The notes beneath the pieces are model-generated. The model had not been told where the DNA came from, ran no database searches, and saw nothing but the letters and a program-made list of their open reading frames with translations. 61,664 nucleotides of DNA, from the NCBI RefSeq assembly GCF_003014695.1, contig NZ_PYAS01000025.1:1-61664 (forward strand), given 5' to 3'. This document shows positions 1 through 9,169 of this stretch, in pieces (position 1 is the first letter of the stretch; the number at the start of each line of letters is the position of its first letter). The DNA is from Dyadobacter jiangsuensis (lineage in GTDB: Bacteria; Bacteroidota; Bacteroidia; Cytophagales; Spirosomataceae). The position numbers were made by a program, and so were the translations under genes.

Positions 1-26
1 GAACCTATCTTTTTGCTCTCTTCATC

Positions 27-38
27 ATGTCAAAGAAC
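27..38 (-). promoter_or_regulatory. boxA-like antitermination element of a probable rRNA leader
   Basis: Read on the minus strand this is GTTCTTTGACAT, which resembles the boxA antitermination element of rRNA leaders (E. coli TGCTCTTTAACA) and, from memory, the leader upstream of Bacteroidota 16S genes. It lies about 70 nt downstream of the promoter at 108-138 on the same strand, with no open frame between, so the window probably starts inside an rRNA operon leader whose 16S gene is off the left edge. The rRNA itself is not visible. Confidence 0.5.
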
Positions 39-107
39 GTTGCTTCGGACTTCCCGAAACTCGTGGCCCTGATCGTTTTCAGTGCCGTTGTTCCCCGATT
101 GGGAGTG

Positions 108-138
108 CAAAAGTGGGGGGTTAATTTTTAAGAAGCAA
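108..138 (-). promoter_or_regulatory. Bacteroidota-type promoter of the left-edge leader
   Basis: On the minus strand a TTG (136-138) is followed after exactly 20 bases by CACTTTTG (108-115), a 7 of 8 match to the Bacteroidota -7 element TAnnTTTG. Transcription would start near position 100 and run leftward through the boxA-like element. A strong promoter followed by a non-coding leader fits an rRNA operon. Confidence 0.5.
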
Positions 139-221
139 GCGCCGAATGCAAAAATTGTAAAAAAACTTTTTCACTTTTTCGCAACCGATTGATAACCAGA
201 AATTACCGATCCGTAATTCTT

Positions 222-575
222 TCACAAATTTTTGAAGTACTCGATCACGTGCATCTTCAAAAGCGCTTCCTGCTTCAAAAGATCGCCCGGAGGCAGGGCC
301 CGTTCAAGTTTGTAATGCGGCCAGCCATCTTTGTCGGTGTATTCAAGACTATAATAAGACGACAGGCTTAGTACTTTGCATATTCCAATATGCATGAGAT
401 CCTGTTTCTGCTCTTTGCTAAATCGCTTTGCGCCTTGCCCCAATTCCTGCACACCTATTAAGAAAAGCACGCCGTTCAGATCGCCGGGGCGCTTGCCTAC
501 CATTTCTTCCAGCTGCCCGAGCAGGTGCTCCCATTGTACTTCCAGCGGTTGGTCTTCTATATTCATTGTACTCAT
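222..575 (-). CDS. Conserved hypothetical protein, 117 aa
   Basis: A soluble protein with no signal peptide or membrane segment; I do not recognise a named domain. The N-terminal half is acidic and rich in Glu, Gln and Leu and looks helical; the middle has an aromatic stretch (SSYYSLEY, TDKDGWPHYK); the end is basic and aromatic (EYFKNL). The frame has normal codon use. It is transcribed away from the helicase gene that starts at 772, across a divergent intergenic region. It sits just upstream of the probable rRNA promoter on the same strand, so it may be a small housekeeping protein, but nothing in the sequence shows a function. Confidence 0.7.
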   Translation of the reverse strand: MSTMNIEDQPLEVQWEHLLGQLEEMVGKRPGDLNGVLFLIGVQELGQGAKRFSKEQKQDLMHIGICKVLSLSSYYSLEYTDKDGWPHYKLERALPPGDLLKQEALLKMHVIEYFKNL

Positions 576-625
576 GTGCTCTGTTCGCGTGCGGGCGATG
601 CCCTATATATATGATGAAACTTGAA

Positions 626-648
626 ATTGTTGTTAGTTAACCAACAAT
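626..648. promoter_or_regulatory. Inverted repeat in a divergent intergenic region
   Basis: ATTGTTG (626-632) and CAACAAT (642-648) are perfect inverted arms around a 9-base centre containing GTTAAC. It lies about 50 bp upstream of the minus-strand gene at 575 and 124 bp upstream of the helicase start. Its shape suits a dimeric regulator, but no partner can be named. Confidence 0.25.
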
Positions 649-739
649 GCACACCTTATGTTCTGATCCCGGAATAATATTTCTGGGAGAGGTCGCTCTT
701 ACAGGCGCGGAGTTTCAGGATGCTTTTGACGGTTTTTCC

Positions 740-747
740 TAACTTTG
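740..747 (+). promoter_or_regulatory. Promoter -7 element (TAACTTTG) of the helicase gene
   Basis: A perfect TAnnTTTG box 24 bp upstream of the helicase start codon. No TTG lies at the usual distance upstream, so only half of the promoter is supported. Confidence 0.35.
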
Positions 748-771
748 GCTTTTGCTATATATTATAAGTAA

Positions 772-3057
772 TTGGAAAAGCATACAACTTTGAACCACAA
801 CGATTATCTCTCGACCTTGAATGAGCCCCAACGGGAGGCTGTGCTGCATGGAAATGGCCCTTTGATGATCATTGCGGGCGCGGGTTCAGGGAAAACCAGG
901 GTACTTACCTACCGCATTGCGCGGCTGATCGAGACGGGTGTCGACCCGTTTCGCATTTTGTCCCTCACATTTACCAATAAAGCTTCCGGCGAAATGCGCA
1001 GCCGGATCGAAGGTGCAGTGGGTACGGAGGCGAGGAATATCTGGATGGGTACTTTCCACTCCGTTTTTGCTAAAATACTCCGCATCGAGGCCCGATACCT
1101 GGGCTATACCAGCGATTTCTCTATCTATGATACCGACGATTCAAAGTCATTATTAAGAAGTATCATTAAGGAATTTAACCTCGACGACAAGGTTTATAAG
1201 GCCAATGTGGTGTTTAACCGGATATCGGGCGCAAAAAACCGTCTCATTTCCGCGGACGACTACAAGAATAATGCGGTAATCCAGGCTGATGACGATGCAG
1301 CCAAGATGAAGGAGATCGGCAGGATTTATAAAACCTATGCAACGCGTTGTTTCCAGGCCAATGCCATGGATTTCGACGACCTGCTTTTCAATACCAACGT
1401 CCTTTTCCGCGATTTCCCCGACGTATTATATAAGTACCAGCACAAGTTCCAGCATGTGATGGTGGATGAGTTTCAGGATACGAACGTTTCCCAATACCTC
1501 ATTACCAGGAAATTATCGGCAGTGCACCGCAACATTGTGGTAGTAGGTGACGATGCGCAGAGTATTTATGCATTCCGCGGCGCGAACATCGAGAACATCC
1601 TCAATTTCGAAAAAGACTTCCCGGATGTGCGTGTGATCAAGCTGGAACAGAACTACCGCTCGACAAGCACGATCGTGAATGCGGCGAACTCGGTGATTGC
1701 GCGTAACAAATCACAGCTTGAAAAGCATACTTTCACTTCCAATGAGGAAGGCTCACTGATCGACGTGATCAAGGCGGGTTCGGATAATGAGGAAGGCCGG
1801 TTGGTAGCAACTGCGATTTTTGAGGAGAAAATGCAGAAATCGCTTCGTAACGAAAACTTTGCGATTTTGTACCGTACCAATGCGCAGTCCCGCTCGTTTG
1901 AAGAAGCTTTGCGAAAACTGGGCATCAAGTACCGTATCGTCGGCGGGCAGTCATTCTATCAAAGGAAAGAAATCAAGGATTTGCTGGCTTACCTGCGATT
2001 TACAGTGAACCAGCGTGACGAAGAAGCTTTCAAACGGATTATTAATTTACCCAAAAGAGGAATTGGCGATACGACCGTCGCCAAAATCGCGGTGACCGCT
2101 TCGGAAAATAACGTGGCGATCTGGGATGTGGTGGCCAATATCAACCAATTCGGTTCCGGACGTTCTATTGCCCCAATCGAAGGGTTTGCCACGCTGATCA
2201 AGAGTTTCAAAATTCTGGTCGAAGAAGGTAAGGATGCTTACGAAATATCATCGCATATTGCCAAAGCCTCTGGAATCCTGCGGGAGTTGTATGAAGACAA
2301 GACCGTTGAAGGCCTTTCGCGTTACGAAAACGTGCAGGAATTGCTGAATGGTATCAAGGAGTTTGTCGATAGCGACGAAACGGAGGACAAAACGCTCAGC
2401 GCATTCCTGCAATCGGTTTCCCTGTTGACGAATGCCGACGAGCCGGACGATAACAACGACCACGACCGAGTGACGATGATGACGATCCACTCGGCTAAGG
2501 GTCTGGAATTCAGGAATGTATTCATTGTTGGGCTGGAAGAAGACCTTTTCCCAAGCCAGATGATGCTCGAAAGCCGGCAGGATTTGGAGGAAGAAAGAAG
2601 GCTTTTCTACGTGGCGATCACGCGCGCGGAAAAGAAATTGTCATTCTCCTACGCCGAAAGCCGCTACCAGTGGGGCCGCCTGAAAATGTGCGAACCGAGC
2701 CGTTTCCTGCTGGAAGTCGATCAGAAGTATTTGAATGTCAACAGAATGGTGCAGAGCGCGTTGGAACGCGATACTACGCCCCCTGTAACGACTTTTGCAC
2801 GTAGCCTGGTGCAACGGAAAACGGAGGCAAGGCCGGTTGCTACGGCCGCCACCAGCCACGTTCCGTCCGCGGATTTCGTACCGACCGATACGTTCGACCT
2901 GGCCGAAGGCGACAAGGTGGAGCATTTGAAATTCGGTTTCGGGGTGGTGACAAAAATGGACGTCAATGGTACCGATAGAAAAGCGACGGTCAAGTTTGAC
3001 CTGGTGGGTGAAAAAACGCTGCTTCTCAGCTTCGCCAAGTTGCGGGTGCTGAAATAA
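772..3057 (+). CDS. UvrD/PcrA-type superfamily 1 ATP-dependent DNA helicase, 761 aa
   Basis: A 3'-5' DNA helicase of the UvrD/Rep/PcrA group, acting in nucleotide excision repair, mismatch repair and removal of RecA or stalled polymerases. Visible motifs: Walker A GAGSGKT (about residues 36-42), motif II DEFQDTN (about 232-238), a GDDAQSIYAFRGA motif, QNYRSTSTIV, and the C-terminal motifs TIHSAKGLEF and FYVAITRAEK. The last 50 residues (EGDKVEHLKFGFGVVTK) form the small barrel-like tail typical of PcrA that contacts RNA polymerase. Length is normal for the family. No ATG fits the N terminus: the frame opens after a stop at 769-771, so a TTG at 772 or the TTG at 790 must start it. Confidence 0.93.
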   Translation: MEKHTTLNHNDYLSTLNEPQREAVLHGNGPLMIIAGAGSGKTRVLTYRIARLIETGVDPFRILSLTFTNKASGEMRSRIEGAVGTEARNIWMGTFHSVFAKILRIEARYLGYTSDFSIYDTDDSKSLLRSIIKEFNLDDKVYKANVVFNRISGAKNRLISADDYKNNAVIQADDDAAKMKEIGRIYKTYATRCFQANAMDFDDLLFNTNVLFRDFPDVLYKYQHKFQHVMVDEFQDTNVSQYLITRKLSAVHRNIVVVGDDAQSIYAFRGANIENILNFEKDFPDVRVIKLEQNYRSTSTIVNAANSVIARNKSQLEKHTFTSNEEGSLIDVIKAGSDNEEGRLVATAIFEEKMQKSLRNENFAILYRTNAQSRSFEEALRKLGIKYRIVGGQSFYQRKEIKDLLAYLRFTVNQRDEEAFKRIINLPKRGIGDTTVAKIAVTASENNVAIWDVVANINQFGSGRSIAPIEGFATLIKSFKILVEEGKDAYEISSHIAKASGILRELYEDKTVEGLSRYENVQELLNGIKEFVDSDETEDKTLSAFLQSVSLLTNADEPDDNNDHDRVTMMTIHSAKGLEFRNVFIVGLEEDLFPSQMMLESRQDLEEERRLFYVAITRAEKKLSFSYAESRYQWGRLKMCEPSRFLLEVDQKYLNVNRMVQSALERDTTPPVTTFARSLVQRKTEARPVATAATSHVPSADFVPTDTFDLAEGDKVEHLKFGFGVVTKMDVNGTDRKATVKFDLVGEKTLLLSFAKLRVLK

Positions 3058-3146
3058 ATGCGGTAAAAATTGATGAAGTTGTTAAAATTCCAAGCTTTTT
3101 TTGTAATAAATCTTACCCTAAACTTCACTGATTAAAACCATACATT

Positions 3147-4643
3147 ATGTTTATTGAAAACGATATTCAACAGATAAAGGAAAGAGGAAGCGATTTAAGC
3201 GTCGTGGAAGAACAAGTCCGTTATTTTGAAAAGGGCTTTCCGTTTTTGCAGTTGTCGAAAGCCGCTACGGTGGGTGACGGCATTATCAGGCTTACGGACG
3301 AAGAGATCGCACAGGTAATCAGTGAGTTCGACAAAAGTGCCGCCGATGGGGAAATTGCACTTTTGAAATTTGTACCGGCTTCGGGTGCGGCTACGCGCAT
3401 GTTCAAATCGCTGTTCGGCTTCTTGCAGGAAGATAAGAAGGACAAATCGGTAGACGAGTTCTTCGCAAAGCTGAAAGATTTCGCATTCTACGAGGATCTG
3501 AAAACCTCACTGGCCGCAGATGGCTACGAAATCGACTCTGCCGATGAGAAAACGATTGCTTCGTACTTCCTCACCGCCAAGGGGCTAGGCTACGGAGAGC
3601 TGCCGAAGGGTTTGTTGAAATTCCATAATTATACCGAGCGCTCGCGCACGCCGCTGGAAGAGCATTTGGTGGAAGGTGCGAAATATGCGAATGCGGGCAG
3701 TAATGTGCAGATCCATTTCACGGTTTCGCCCGAGCACCGCGACAAGTTTGAAAAGCTCGTCGTGGAAGTGCTGCCAAGCTACCAGACGCAATACGGCGTT
3801 CGCTACATTGTTTCTTTTTCAGAGCAAAAAAGCTCTACGGACACCATCGCGGTGAATCTCGATAACACGCCTTTCCGCGAAAAGGACGATTCACTATTGT
3901 TTCGCCCGGCTGGCCACGGCGCATTGCTGGAAAACCTCGGGCAGCTCGATGCGGACATTATTTTCATTAAAAACATCGATAACGTCGTTCCTGACCGCAT
4001 TAAGGGTGATACCATTACCTATAAAAAGGCATTGGCAGGGATCGTTTTGAGATATCAGAAGAGAGTTTTCGGGTACCTTGACAAGCTCGCCGGAAATGCT
4101 GATTCAGCGTTGCTCGCGGAACTCGACAGCTTTTTCCGCGACGAACTTTGCGTGATTCCGCCGGCCGGTTTTGAATCGTGGAGTGACGAAAAGAAGAAAG
4201 AATATTTTGTAGGAAAGCTCGATCGCCCATTGCGTGCGTGCGGAATGGTGAAAAACCAGGGCGAACCGGGCGGCGGGCCGTTCTGGGCCGAGAATGCCGA
4301 CGGATCATCGTCGCTGCAAATCGTGGAATCGGCGCAGGTGGATGTCGATAATGCGGATCAGAACAGCATTTTCAAGAACTCGACGCACTTCAACCCGGTG
4401 GACCTGGTGTGTGCGGTGAAGAATAAAAAAGGCGAATTGTACGACCTGAAAAAATTCCGCGATCCGCTAACCGGCTTTATTACAGGCAAATCCAAGGATG
4501 GTAAAGAACTGAAAGCCCAAGAGCTCCCAGGTTTGTGGAATGGCTCGATGGCCGACTGGAACACGCTTTTCGTAGAAGTACCACTGATCACTTTCAACCC
4601 CGTGAAAACGGTGAATGATCTGCTTCGCGAGCAACACCAATAG
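3147..4643 (+). CDS. DUF4301 family protein, 498 aa
   Basis: Recognised as the DUF4301 family, found almost only in Bacteroidota; its biochemical role is not established as far as I know. The protein is soluble and has no signal peptide. Conserved-looking stretches include VPASGAATRMFKSL (about residue 70), GALLENLGQLDADIIFIKNIDNV (about 255-277), GMVKNQGEPGGGPFWA (about 368) and a C-terminal PGLWNGSMADWNTLFVEVP. The glycine-rich and Asp-rich patches recall sugar-phosphate nucleotidyltransferase-like folds, but that is only an impression. It lies 89 bp after the helicase on the same strand and ends at a strong hairpin terminator. Confidence 0.88.
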   Translation: MFIENDIQQIKERGSDLSVVEEQVRYFEKGFPFLQLSKAATVGDGIIRLTDEEIAQVISEFDKSAADGEIALLKFVPASGAATRMFKSLFGFLQEDKKDKSVDEFFAKLKDFAFYEDLKTSLAADGYEIDSADEKTIASYFLTAKGLGYGELPKGLLKFHNYTERSRTPLEEHLVEGAKYANAGSNVQIHFTVSPEHRDKFEKLVVEVLPSYQTQYGVRYIVSFSEQKSSTDTIAVNLDNTPFREKDDSLLFRPAGHGALLENLGQLDADIIFIKNIDNVVPDRIKGDTITYKKALAGIVLRYQKRVFGYLDKLAGNADSALLAELDSFFRDELCVIPPAGFESWSDEKKKEYFVGKLDRPLRACGMVKNQGEPGGGPFWAENADGSSSLQIVESAQVDVDNADQNSIFKNSTHFNPVDLVCAVKNKKGELYDLKKFRDPLTGFITGKSKDGKELKAQELPGLWNGSMADWNTLFVEVPLITFNPVKTVNDLLREQHQ

Positions 4644-4662
4644 GTTTCAATGCATACCAAAT

Positions 4663-4696
4663 AAAAAATGGTCGGAACTGCTTCCGACCATTTTTT
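4663..4696. terminator. Bidirectional rho-independent terminator
   Basis: A perfect 15-bp inverted repeat (4663-4677 and 4682-4696) with loop CTGC. The GC-rich core GGTCGGAA is flanked by six A and six T, so it can terminate transcripts from both sides. It separates the DUF4301 gene from the convergent Lrp-type regulator. Confidence 0.9.
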
Positions 4697-4717
4697 ATTT
4701 CAAATGACTTTATCAAA

Positions 4718-5191
4718 TCAAGGTATCGGTAATACTTTGCTTTCTTTGAAAGTCGACAGGATTACCATCGTTTGTGTGCTGGCAACCTCTTCGATTTCAT
4801 TGATTTTTTCGAGCATCAGCTTCTGATAAGTGCTGATGTCTTTGGAAATTACACGAAGGAGAAAATCGCCCGTTCCTGTAATGTGGTGACACTCAATGAC
4901 TTCTGGAATTGCGTGAATTTTCTCAACAAATGACTCCGTAACTGCTTTACGGTGCCCTACCAGCGAAATCTGAACAAAAGTGCTTACGCCCAATCCTACC
5001 TTCTCAGGTTCCAGCTGCGCGTGGTAGCTTTTGATGATCCCCGACTGTTCCAGTTTTTTCACACGTTCCAGCGTGGGAGCGGGTGAAAGTCCTATTTCTT
5101 TGGAAAGTTGAGCGTTGGTTATCTTCGCGTTCGTTTGTAAAATCTCCAGTACTTTGCGGTCTATCTGATCTAACTTAATAATGGCCGACAT
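4718..5191 (-). CDS. Lrp/AsnC family transcriptional regulator, 157 aa
   Basis: A feast/famine regulator. Residues 1-60 carry the winged helix-turn-helix (DQIDRKVLEILQTNAKITNAQLSKEIGLS, then APTLERVKKLEQSGIIKSY) and residues about 68-150 the RAM effector-binding domain (TFVQISLVGH, IPEVIECHHITGTGDFLLRV). Such proteins form octamers and respond to amino acids. It is transcribed alone, convergent with the DUF4301 gene. On the minus strand a TAGTTTTG -7 element (5239-5246) lies 48 bp upstream of the ATG without a clear TTG partner. The regulated genes cannot be told from the context. Confidence 0.93.
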   Translation of the reverse strand: MSAIIKLDQIDRKVLEILQTNAKITNAQLSKEIGLSPAPTLERVKKLEQSGIIKSYHAQLEPEKVGLGVSTFVQISLVGHRKAVTESFVEKIHAIPEVIECHHITGTGDFLLRVISKDISTYQKLMLEKINEIEEVASTQTMVILSTFKESKVLPIP

Positions 5192-5376
5192 TTCTCTATG
5201 ACTAAGGTTTATATGACGTGCCCATTTAGGGTACGGCGCAAAACTAATTAGTTTCCCGAAGATTCTTGTAATATTATACTGAAATTTTGTCTAAAAATAG
5301 AATTATCGTGGGTGAAATAGGATTTTAGTATTGAAATATTAGGCTATACCAAATGTAACCTGTCTTTGCATACTGG

Positions 5377-6318
5377 TTACACGGCATATGTTTCTATTTT
5401 TTCGAGAAAATCCTGGTATGTCCGCGTAATACCTTCTTCCAGGTCGATGGTGTGCTTCCAACCCAATGCGTGCAGCTTACTCACGTCCATCAGTTTCCGT
5501 GGCGTACCGTCGGGTTTATCGGTATTCCATTTGATTTCACCTTCATATCCGACCACTTGCTGGATCATTTCTGCCAGATGCTTAATGGTTACGTCCGCGC
5601 CTACCCCGACGTTCAGGAAGCCGGCCTCGTTGTAATTCTGCATTAAGTAGTAGCAAGCAGCAGCCAGGTCGTCGGCGTGCAGGAACTCGCGGAGCGGCGA
5701 TCCCGTACCCCAGAGCTCCACAAACGGCTTACCATCCTCTTTTGCCTCGTGAAACTTGCGGATCATCGCCGGCAAAACGTGCGAATTGTTCAGATCGTAA
5801 TTATCATTCGGTCCATACAAATTGGTAGGCATCACGGAAATGAAGTTACTGCCATACTGTGACCGATATGCCTCGCACATTTTAATGCCTGCAATTTTCG
5901 CAATCGCGTAAGGTTCGTTGGTAGGTTCCAAAAGACCTGTCAGGAGCGAATCTTCCTGCAAAGGCTGCGGTGCGAGTTTCGGATAAATGCAGCTCGATCC
6001 GAGGAACATCAGTTTTTTGGCATCGGTGCGGTAAGCACTATCGATTACGTTGTTCTGGATGAGCAGGTTGTCGTTCAGGAACTCTGCTCGGTAAATATTG
6101 TTTGCCATGATGCCGCCCACTTTGGCAGCGGCCAAAAAGATATATTCGGGACGTTCCGCTTCAAAAAATGCCCTTACATCGGCCTGGTTGCGGAGATCGA
6201 GCTCGGATGAAGTTCTGGTGATGATATTGTGGAAACCTTCTTTTTCCAATTTTCTGAGAATAGCGGATCCAACCATTCCCCTGTGCCCGGCAATATAAAT
6301 TTTAGCGCTTTTTTCCAC
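5377..6318 (-). CDS. fcl: GDP-L-fucose synthase, 313 aa
   Basis: Converts GDP-4-keto-6-deoxy-mannose to GDP-L-fucose by epimerisation at C3 and C5 and NADPH reduction, supplying fucose for capsule or lipopolysaccharide. It is an extended SDR: NADP-binding GHRGMVGSA (residues 11-19), the AAAKVGGI segment, GSSCIYP (107-113) with the family Ser and Cys, and the catalytic YxxxK as Y137-AIA-K141. Length matches the family. The usual partner gmd is not adjacent; an upstream -7 box (TACTTTTG on the minus strand, 6372-6379) suggests it is transcribed on its own. Confidence 0.95.
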   Translation of the reverse strand: MEKSAKIYIAGHRGMVGSAILRKLEKEGFHNIITRTSSELDLRNQADVRAFFEAERPEYIFLAAAKVGGIMANNIYRAEFLNDNLLIQNNVIDSAYRTDAKKLMFLGSSCIYPKLAPQPLQEDSLLTGLLEPTNEPYAIAKIAGIKMCEAYRSQYGSNFISVMPTNLYGPNDNYDLNNSHVLPAMIRKFHEAKEDGKPFVELWGTGSPLREFLHADDLAAACYYLMQNYNEAGFLNVGVGADVTIKHLAEMIQQVVGYEGEIKWNTDKPDGTPRKLMDVSKLHALGWKHTIDLEEGITRTYQDFLEKIETYAV

Positions 6319-6411
6319 GGTGTTTTTTTAAATTTGTCTTGGAAATCAATATAGAAAAAACCAATTCGTTACAAAAGTAACAATCTTGCCCTGAAGAAAA
6401 ATCCTATATAC

Positions 6412-7428
6412 ATGCAAAGAGTAGCACTGTTCTGCGGCTTTTTTTCGATCTGTCTGACGGTTTCCGTTTCGGCCCAGAATGGCCAGAAGGATACCTCTAC
6501 CCCATCCTGGCTGCCCAAGGAACAGGTGAAAAAGGATACGGCAACGCGTTCCAATGACCTGAAATCGTTCGTTTCGGGCCTGGATCCGGTGGTGGGAGCT
6601 TCTGTGCCGGGGGGTAAAGGCAAGTCTACCAACCTCTCTACACTATTCGGCGAAACGATCCCTGATCTCGGGCTTCGTGTAAAAGAATACAAAAGCCAGA
6701 AAAAAGACCGCAAAGCTAAAAAGGAAAAGGCGCGTCTCGCCAAAGTACAATATGATGGCATTCCAATGCAGAGCATGTCCGTCAAATACGGCAGCGGCGA
6801 CCGTGCCACGGTGGAGAATTTCCATGTATTGAAGGAGTATAAGCCCATGAACGAGTACGTACGGGCTACTGAAACGCGCTGGTACGACAAGAAATCCAGG
6901 AAATTGAGTTCTTCGGTGATCAAGGACAAGGCACAGGCGCTACCGCTCCATGGCTCATATAAAAAGTACAGCGGCGAAAACCTGATCGAGGAAGGCTACT
7001 ATTATATGGGTGTGAAGGACGGCCGCTGGGTGAAATATGATACCAAGTACAATCTGATCGATAAGTCGGTTTGGAACCGCGGATTCCCCGCCGAATCGCG
7101 TATTACCTACTACGACTCCGCGCATACACAGGTAAAAGAAGTAATGCCGGTCGCATTCGGAGAAGTGGAGGGCGAGTACCTGCAATTTTATAAGGAAGGC
7201 CAGCTGGCCGTCGATGGTAAATATGATTCAGGGAAAAAGGTAGGCCGCTGGGTGGAATATTACCAGTTCCGACGTCAACGCAAGAAAGAAACCCAATATC
7301 CGAAAACCGCTTGGGACGAAGATTTCGAGCCATTCATCCTGAGAGAATGGGACGACAAAGGCAAACTCGTCTACGATCATACCAAAGATCCCCGTGCCTC
7401 CGCTGAAGAGGAGGAAACTGAAAATTAG
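6412..7428 (+). CDS. Secreted MORN/YwqK-like repeat protein, 338 aa
   Basis: A signal peptide (residues 1-21, ending VSVSAQN) is followed by a Lys-rich segment (KSQKKDRKAKKEKARLAK, about 101-118). Two MORN-like units follow: GSYKKYSGENLIEEGYYYMG then KDGRWVKYD (about 182-211), and GEYLQFYKEGQLAVDGKYD then GRWVEYYQ (about 248-284). This YwqK-type pattern is common in secreted Bacteroidota proteins of unknown role. The gene diverges from fcl and is 46 bp upstream of a membrane-protein gene in the same direction. Confidence 0.8.
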   Translation: MQRVALFCGFFSICLTVSVSAQNGQKDTSTPSWLPKEQVKKDTATRSNDLKSFVSGLDPVVGASVPGGKGKSTNLSTLFGETIPDLGLRVKEYKSQKKDRKAKKEKARLAKVQYDGIPMQSMSVKYGSGDRATVENFHVLKEYKPMNEYVRATETRWYDKKSRKLSSSVIKDKAQALPLHGSYKKYSGENLIEEGYYYMGVKDGRWVKYDTKYNLIDKSVWNRGFPAESRITYYDSAHTQVKEVMPVAFGEVEGEYLQFYKEGQLAVDGKYDSGKKVGRWVEYYQFRRQRKKETQYPKTAWDEDFEPFILREWDDKGKLVYDHTKDPRASAEEEETEN

Positions 7429-7474
7429 GCAGCGCATGGTTGAAAATCACGGCTCACCTGCTTAATTAGCACGC

Positions 7475-9169
7475 ATGTTTTCATCTTTCCTCCGTTTTGT
7501 CAGAGAAAAAAGCTGGCTGGCATGCTTGTTGGGCCTGGTACCCGTTCTGATTTATATTTGGGTATTTAAAGTCATTGCATTGAATGTCAACTATGTGGCA
7601 TTCGATGACATCCTTATCCTCGGTATCATCCCCGAATTTTCGAAGGCCGATCTGGCAGGTAAATGGAAACTGCTGACTACCCTTTTTCCCGAACACCGGC
7701 TGGTATTCTCCCGCTCGGTAATCCTTTTGCTTGAAAAGACATTCGGCACGGTCAACCTGGTTTGGCCCATGATCATCGCCAACACATGCTGGGCGCTTTG
7801 CGCATGGGTTTTCTACCGCGCGTTCAGGCATTTACGGTTTTCGATTTGGTATTTTGTGCCGGTTATGTGGCTGTGGTTCAATATACAGTCATTTGAAAAT
7901 ATCTTCTGGGGCGTAAGCTCGCTTTGCAATTTCGGTGTGATCCTTTTTGTACTTTCCGCGCTCTATTTTGCGGTTTACAAGCCGGAGCGGATTGCCATTT
8001 CGCTGCTTTTCGCCGTCGCAGCTACATTTACATATGGTAATGGATTGATGGTTTTTCCGGTGATCGGGCTGCTGTTTTTGCTGAGTGGCTACCGCAAGCA
8101 ATTCTTTATTACCCTGGCGACAACACTTATTATTGCGGGCATTTATTTCATCGACTTCACCCCTATTACGCAAAATCTTGACTTCTCGAATCCGCAGCAG
8201 GTAAAAGAAGGTTTCTTCGGCTTCTTCGGGTTTATCGGCTCATGGGCAACGCTTTCCGCCTACGGTACGCCTGCGTCGGGCTTGTACATTGCCGTGGCGA
8301 TGGGAATGCTGATGATCGCCGCATTACTTTTCTTATACCGAAACCAATACATTTCGCTCTGGAATTCGACCTGGTTGAAAGGACGCTATTCCAATCAAAC
8401 GGCTCTTTTTGCACTCGGAATAGCCATTTTTACGGGTATTACAGCTCTCGCGCTCACGTATAAGCGCATACCTACGGATACATTCGAAGGGATGTTTAAA
8501 GGGCGTTACCGGATGTACTCGGCGCTCTGGTGCATTGCCTTGTATTTTGGATTTCTGGCAATTGTACAGAATGCAATCAGGAGAAAGTTGGCCCCTGGAA
8601 TGCTGGTGGCTGCCATTATCATAAACCTCGTATTACTGCACAGCAACTTCGCCGAAGCTGTCAACGGCCGTCGCGCAGCTATTGCGCAGGAGTTTAATGC
8701 ACGTTACAATGCCGATTGGCTGGGGATCCGCATGTTTTCGATGGATCAGCAGCATTTCGAGAAAATCCGCTCCTATTACCGCTCGGCGGATCCGCTGGCT
8801 GAGGATTGGAACCCGCGGGCAGATTCGGTATCATGCGCCAGCACATATCCTCCTGACGAAGTCGGGCAGCTTGGAGATCACATTGTGGTTGGTTTCCACC
8901 AGGAATTCTTCCCACCCGAAAAAGACTATTCCGATGGTGCATATGTGATTCTGAAATCAACGGAGCATGTATACGCAGCACAGCCCAACCAGGCCTCCGT
9001 GCCGTTGAAAACGACGATCCGCCGCGGAATGTATTTTAACAAAGGCGTAAATGCGAGCTTCCATAAGGCTAATGTAGAGCCCGGGCTGTATCAGATTTAC
9101 CTGCTTGTTCGCAAAAATGGACGCAATACCATCTATTGCACCGGCAAAACCTGGGAAGAAAAAGAGTAA
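7475..9169 (+). CDS. Polytopic inner-membrane protein, possible GT-C-like enzyme, 564 aa
   Basis: About ten to eleven hydrophobic segments span residues 13-400 (for example WLACLLGLVPVLIYIWVF, IAISLLFAVAATFTYGNGLMVFPVI, FALGIAIFTGITALALTY), followed by a soluble C-terminal region of about 160 residues. The first extracytoplasmic loop contains FDDILILGIIPEF, where an acidic pair could play the role of the catalytic acids of GT-C glycosyltransferases. No diagnostic family motif was recognised, so function is open. Its stop codon directly abuts that of the convergent carboxypeptidase gene. Confidence 0.75.
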   Translation: MFSSFLRFVREKSWLACLLGLVPVLIYIWVFKVIALNVNYVAFDDILILGIIPEFSKADLAGKWKLLTTLFPEHRLVFSRSVILLLEKTFGTVNLVWPMIIANTCWALCAWVFYRAFRHLRFSIWYFVPVMWLWFNIQSFENIFWGVSSLCNFGVILFVLSALYFAVYKPERIAISLLFAVAATFTYGNGLMVFPVIGLLFLLSGYRKQFFITLATTLIIAGIYFIDFTPITQNLDFSNPQQVKEGFFGFFGFIGSWATLSAYGTPASGLYIAVAMGMLMIAALLFLYRNQYISLWNSTWLKGRYSNQTALFALGIAIFTGITALALTYKRIPTDTFEGMFKGRYRMYSALWCIALYFGFLAIVQNAIRRKLAPGMLVAAIIINLVLLHSNFAEAVNGRRAAIAQEFNARYNADWLGIRMFSMDQQHFEKIRSYYRSADPLAEDWNPRADSVSCASTYPPDEVGQLGDHIVVGFHQEFFPPEKDYSDGAYVILKSTEHVYAAQPNQASVPLKTTIRRGMYFNKGVNASFHKANVEPGLYQIYLLVRKNGRNTIYCTGKTWEEKE

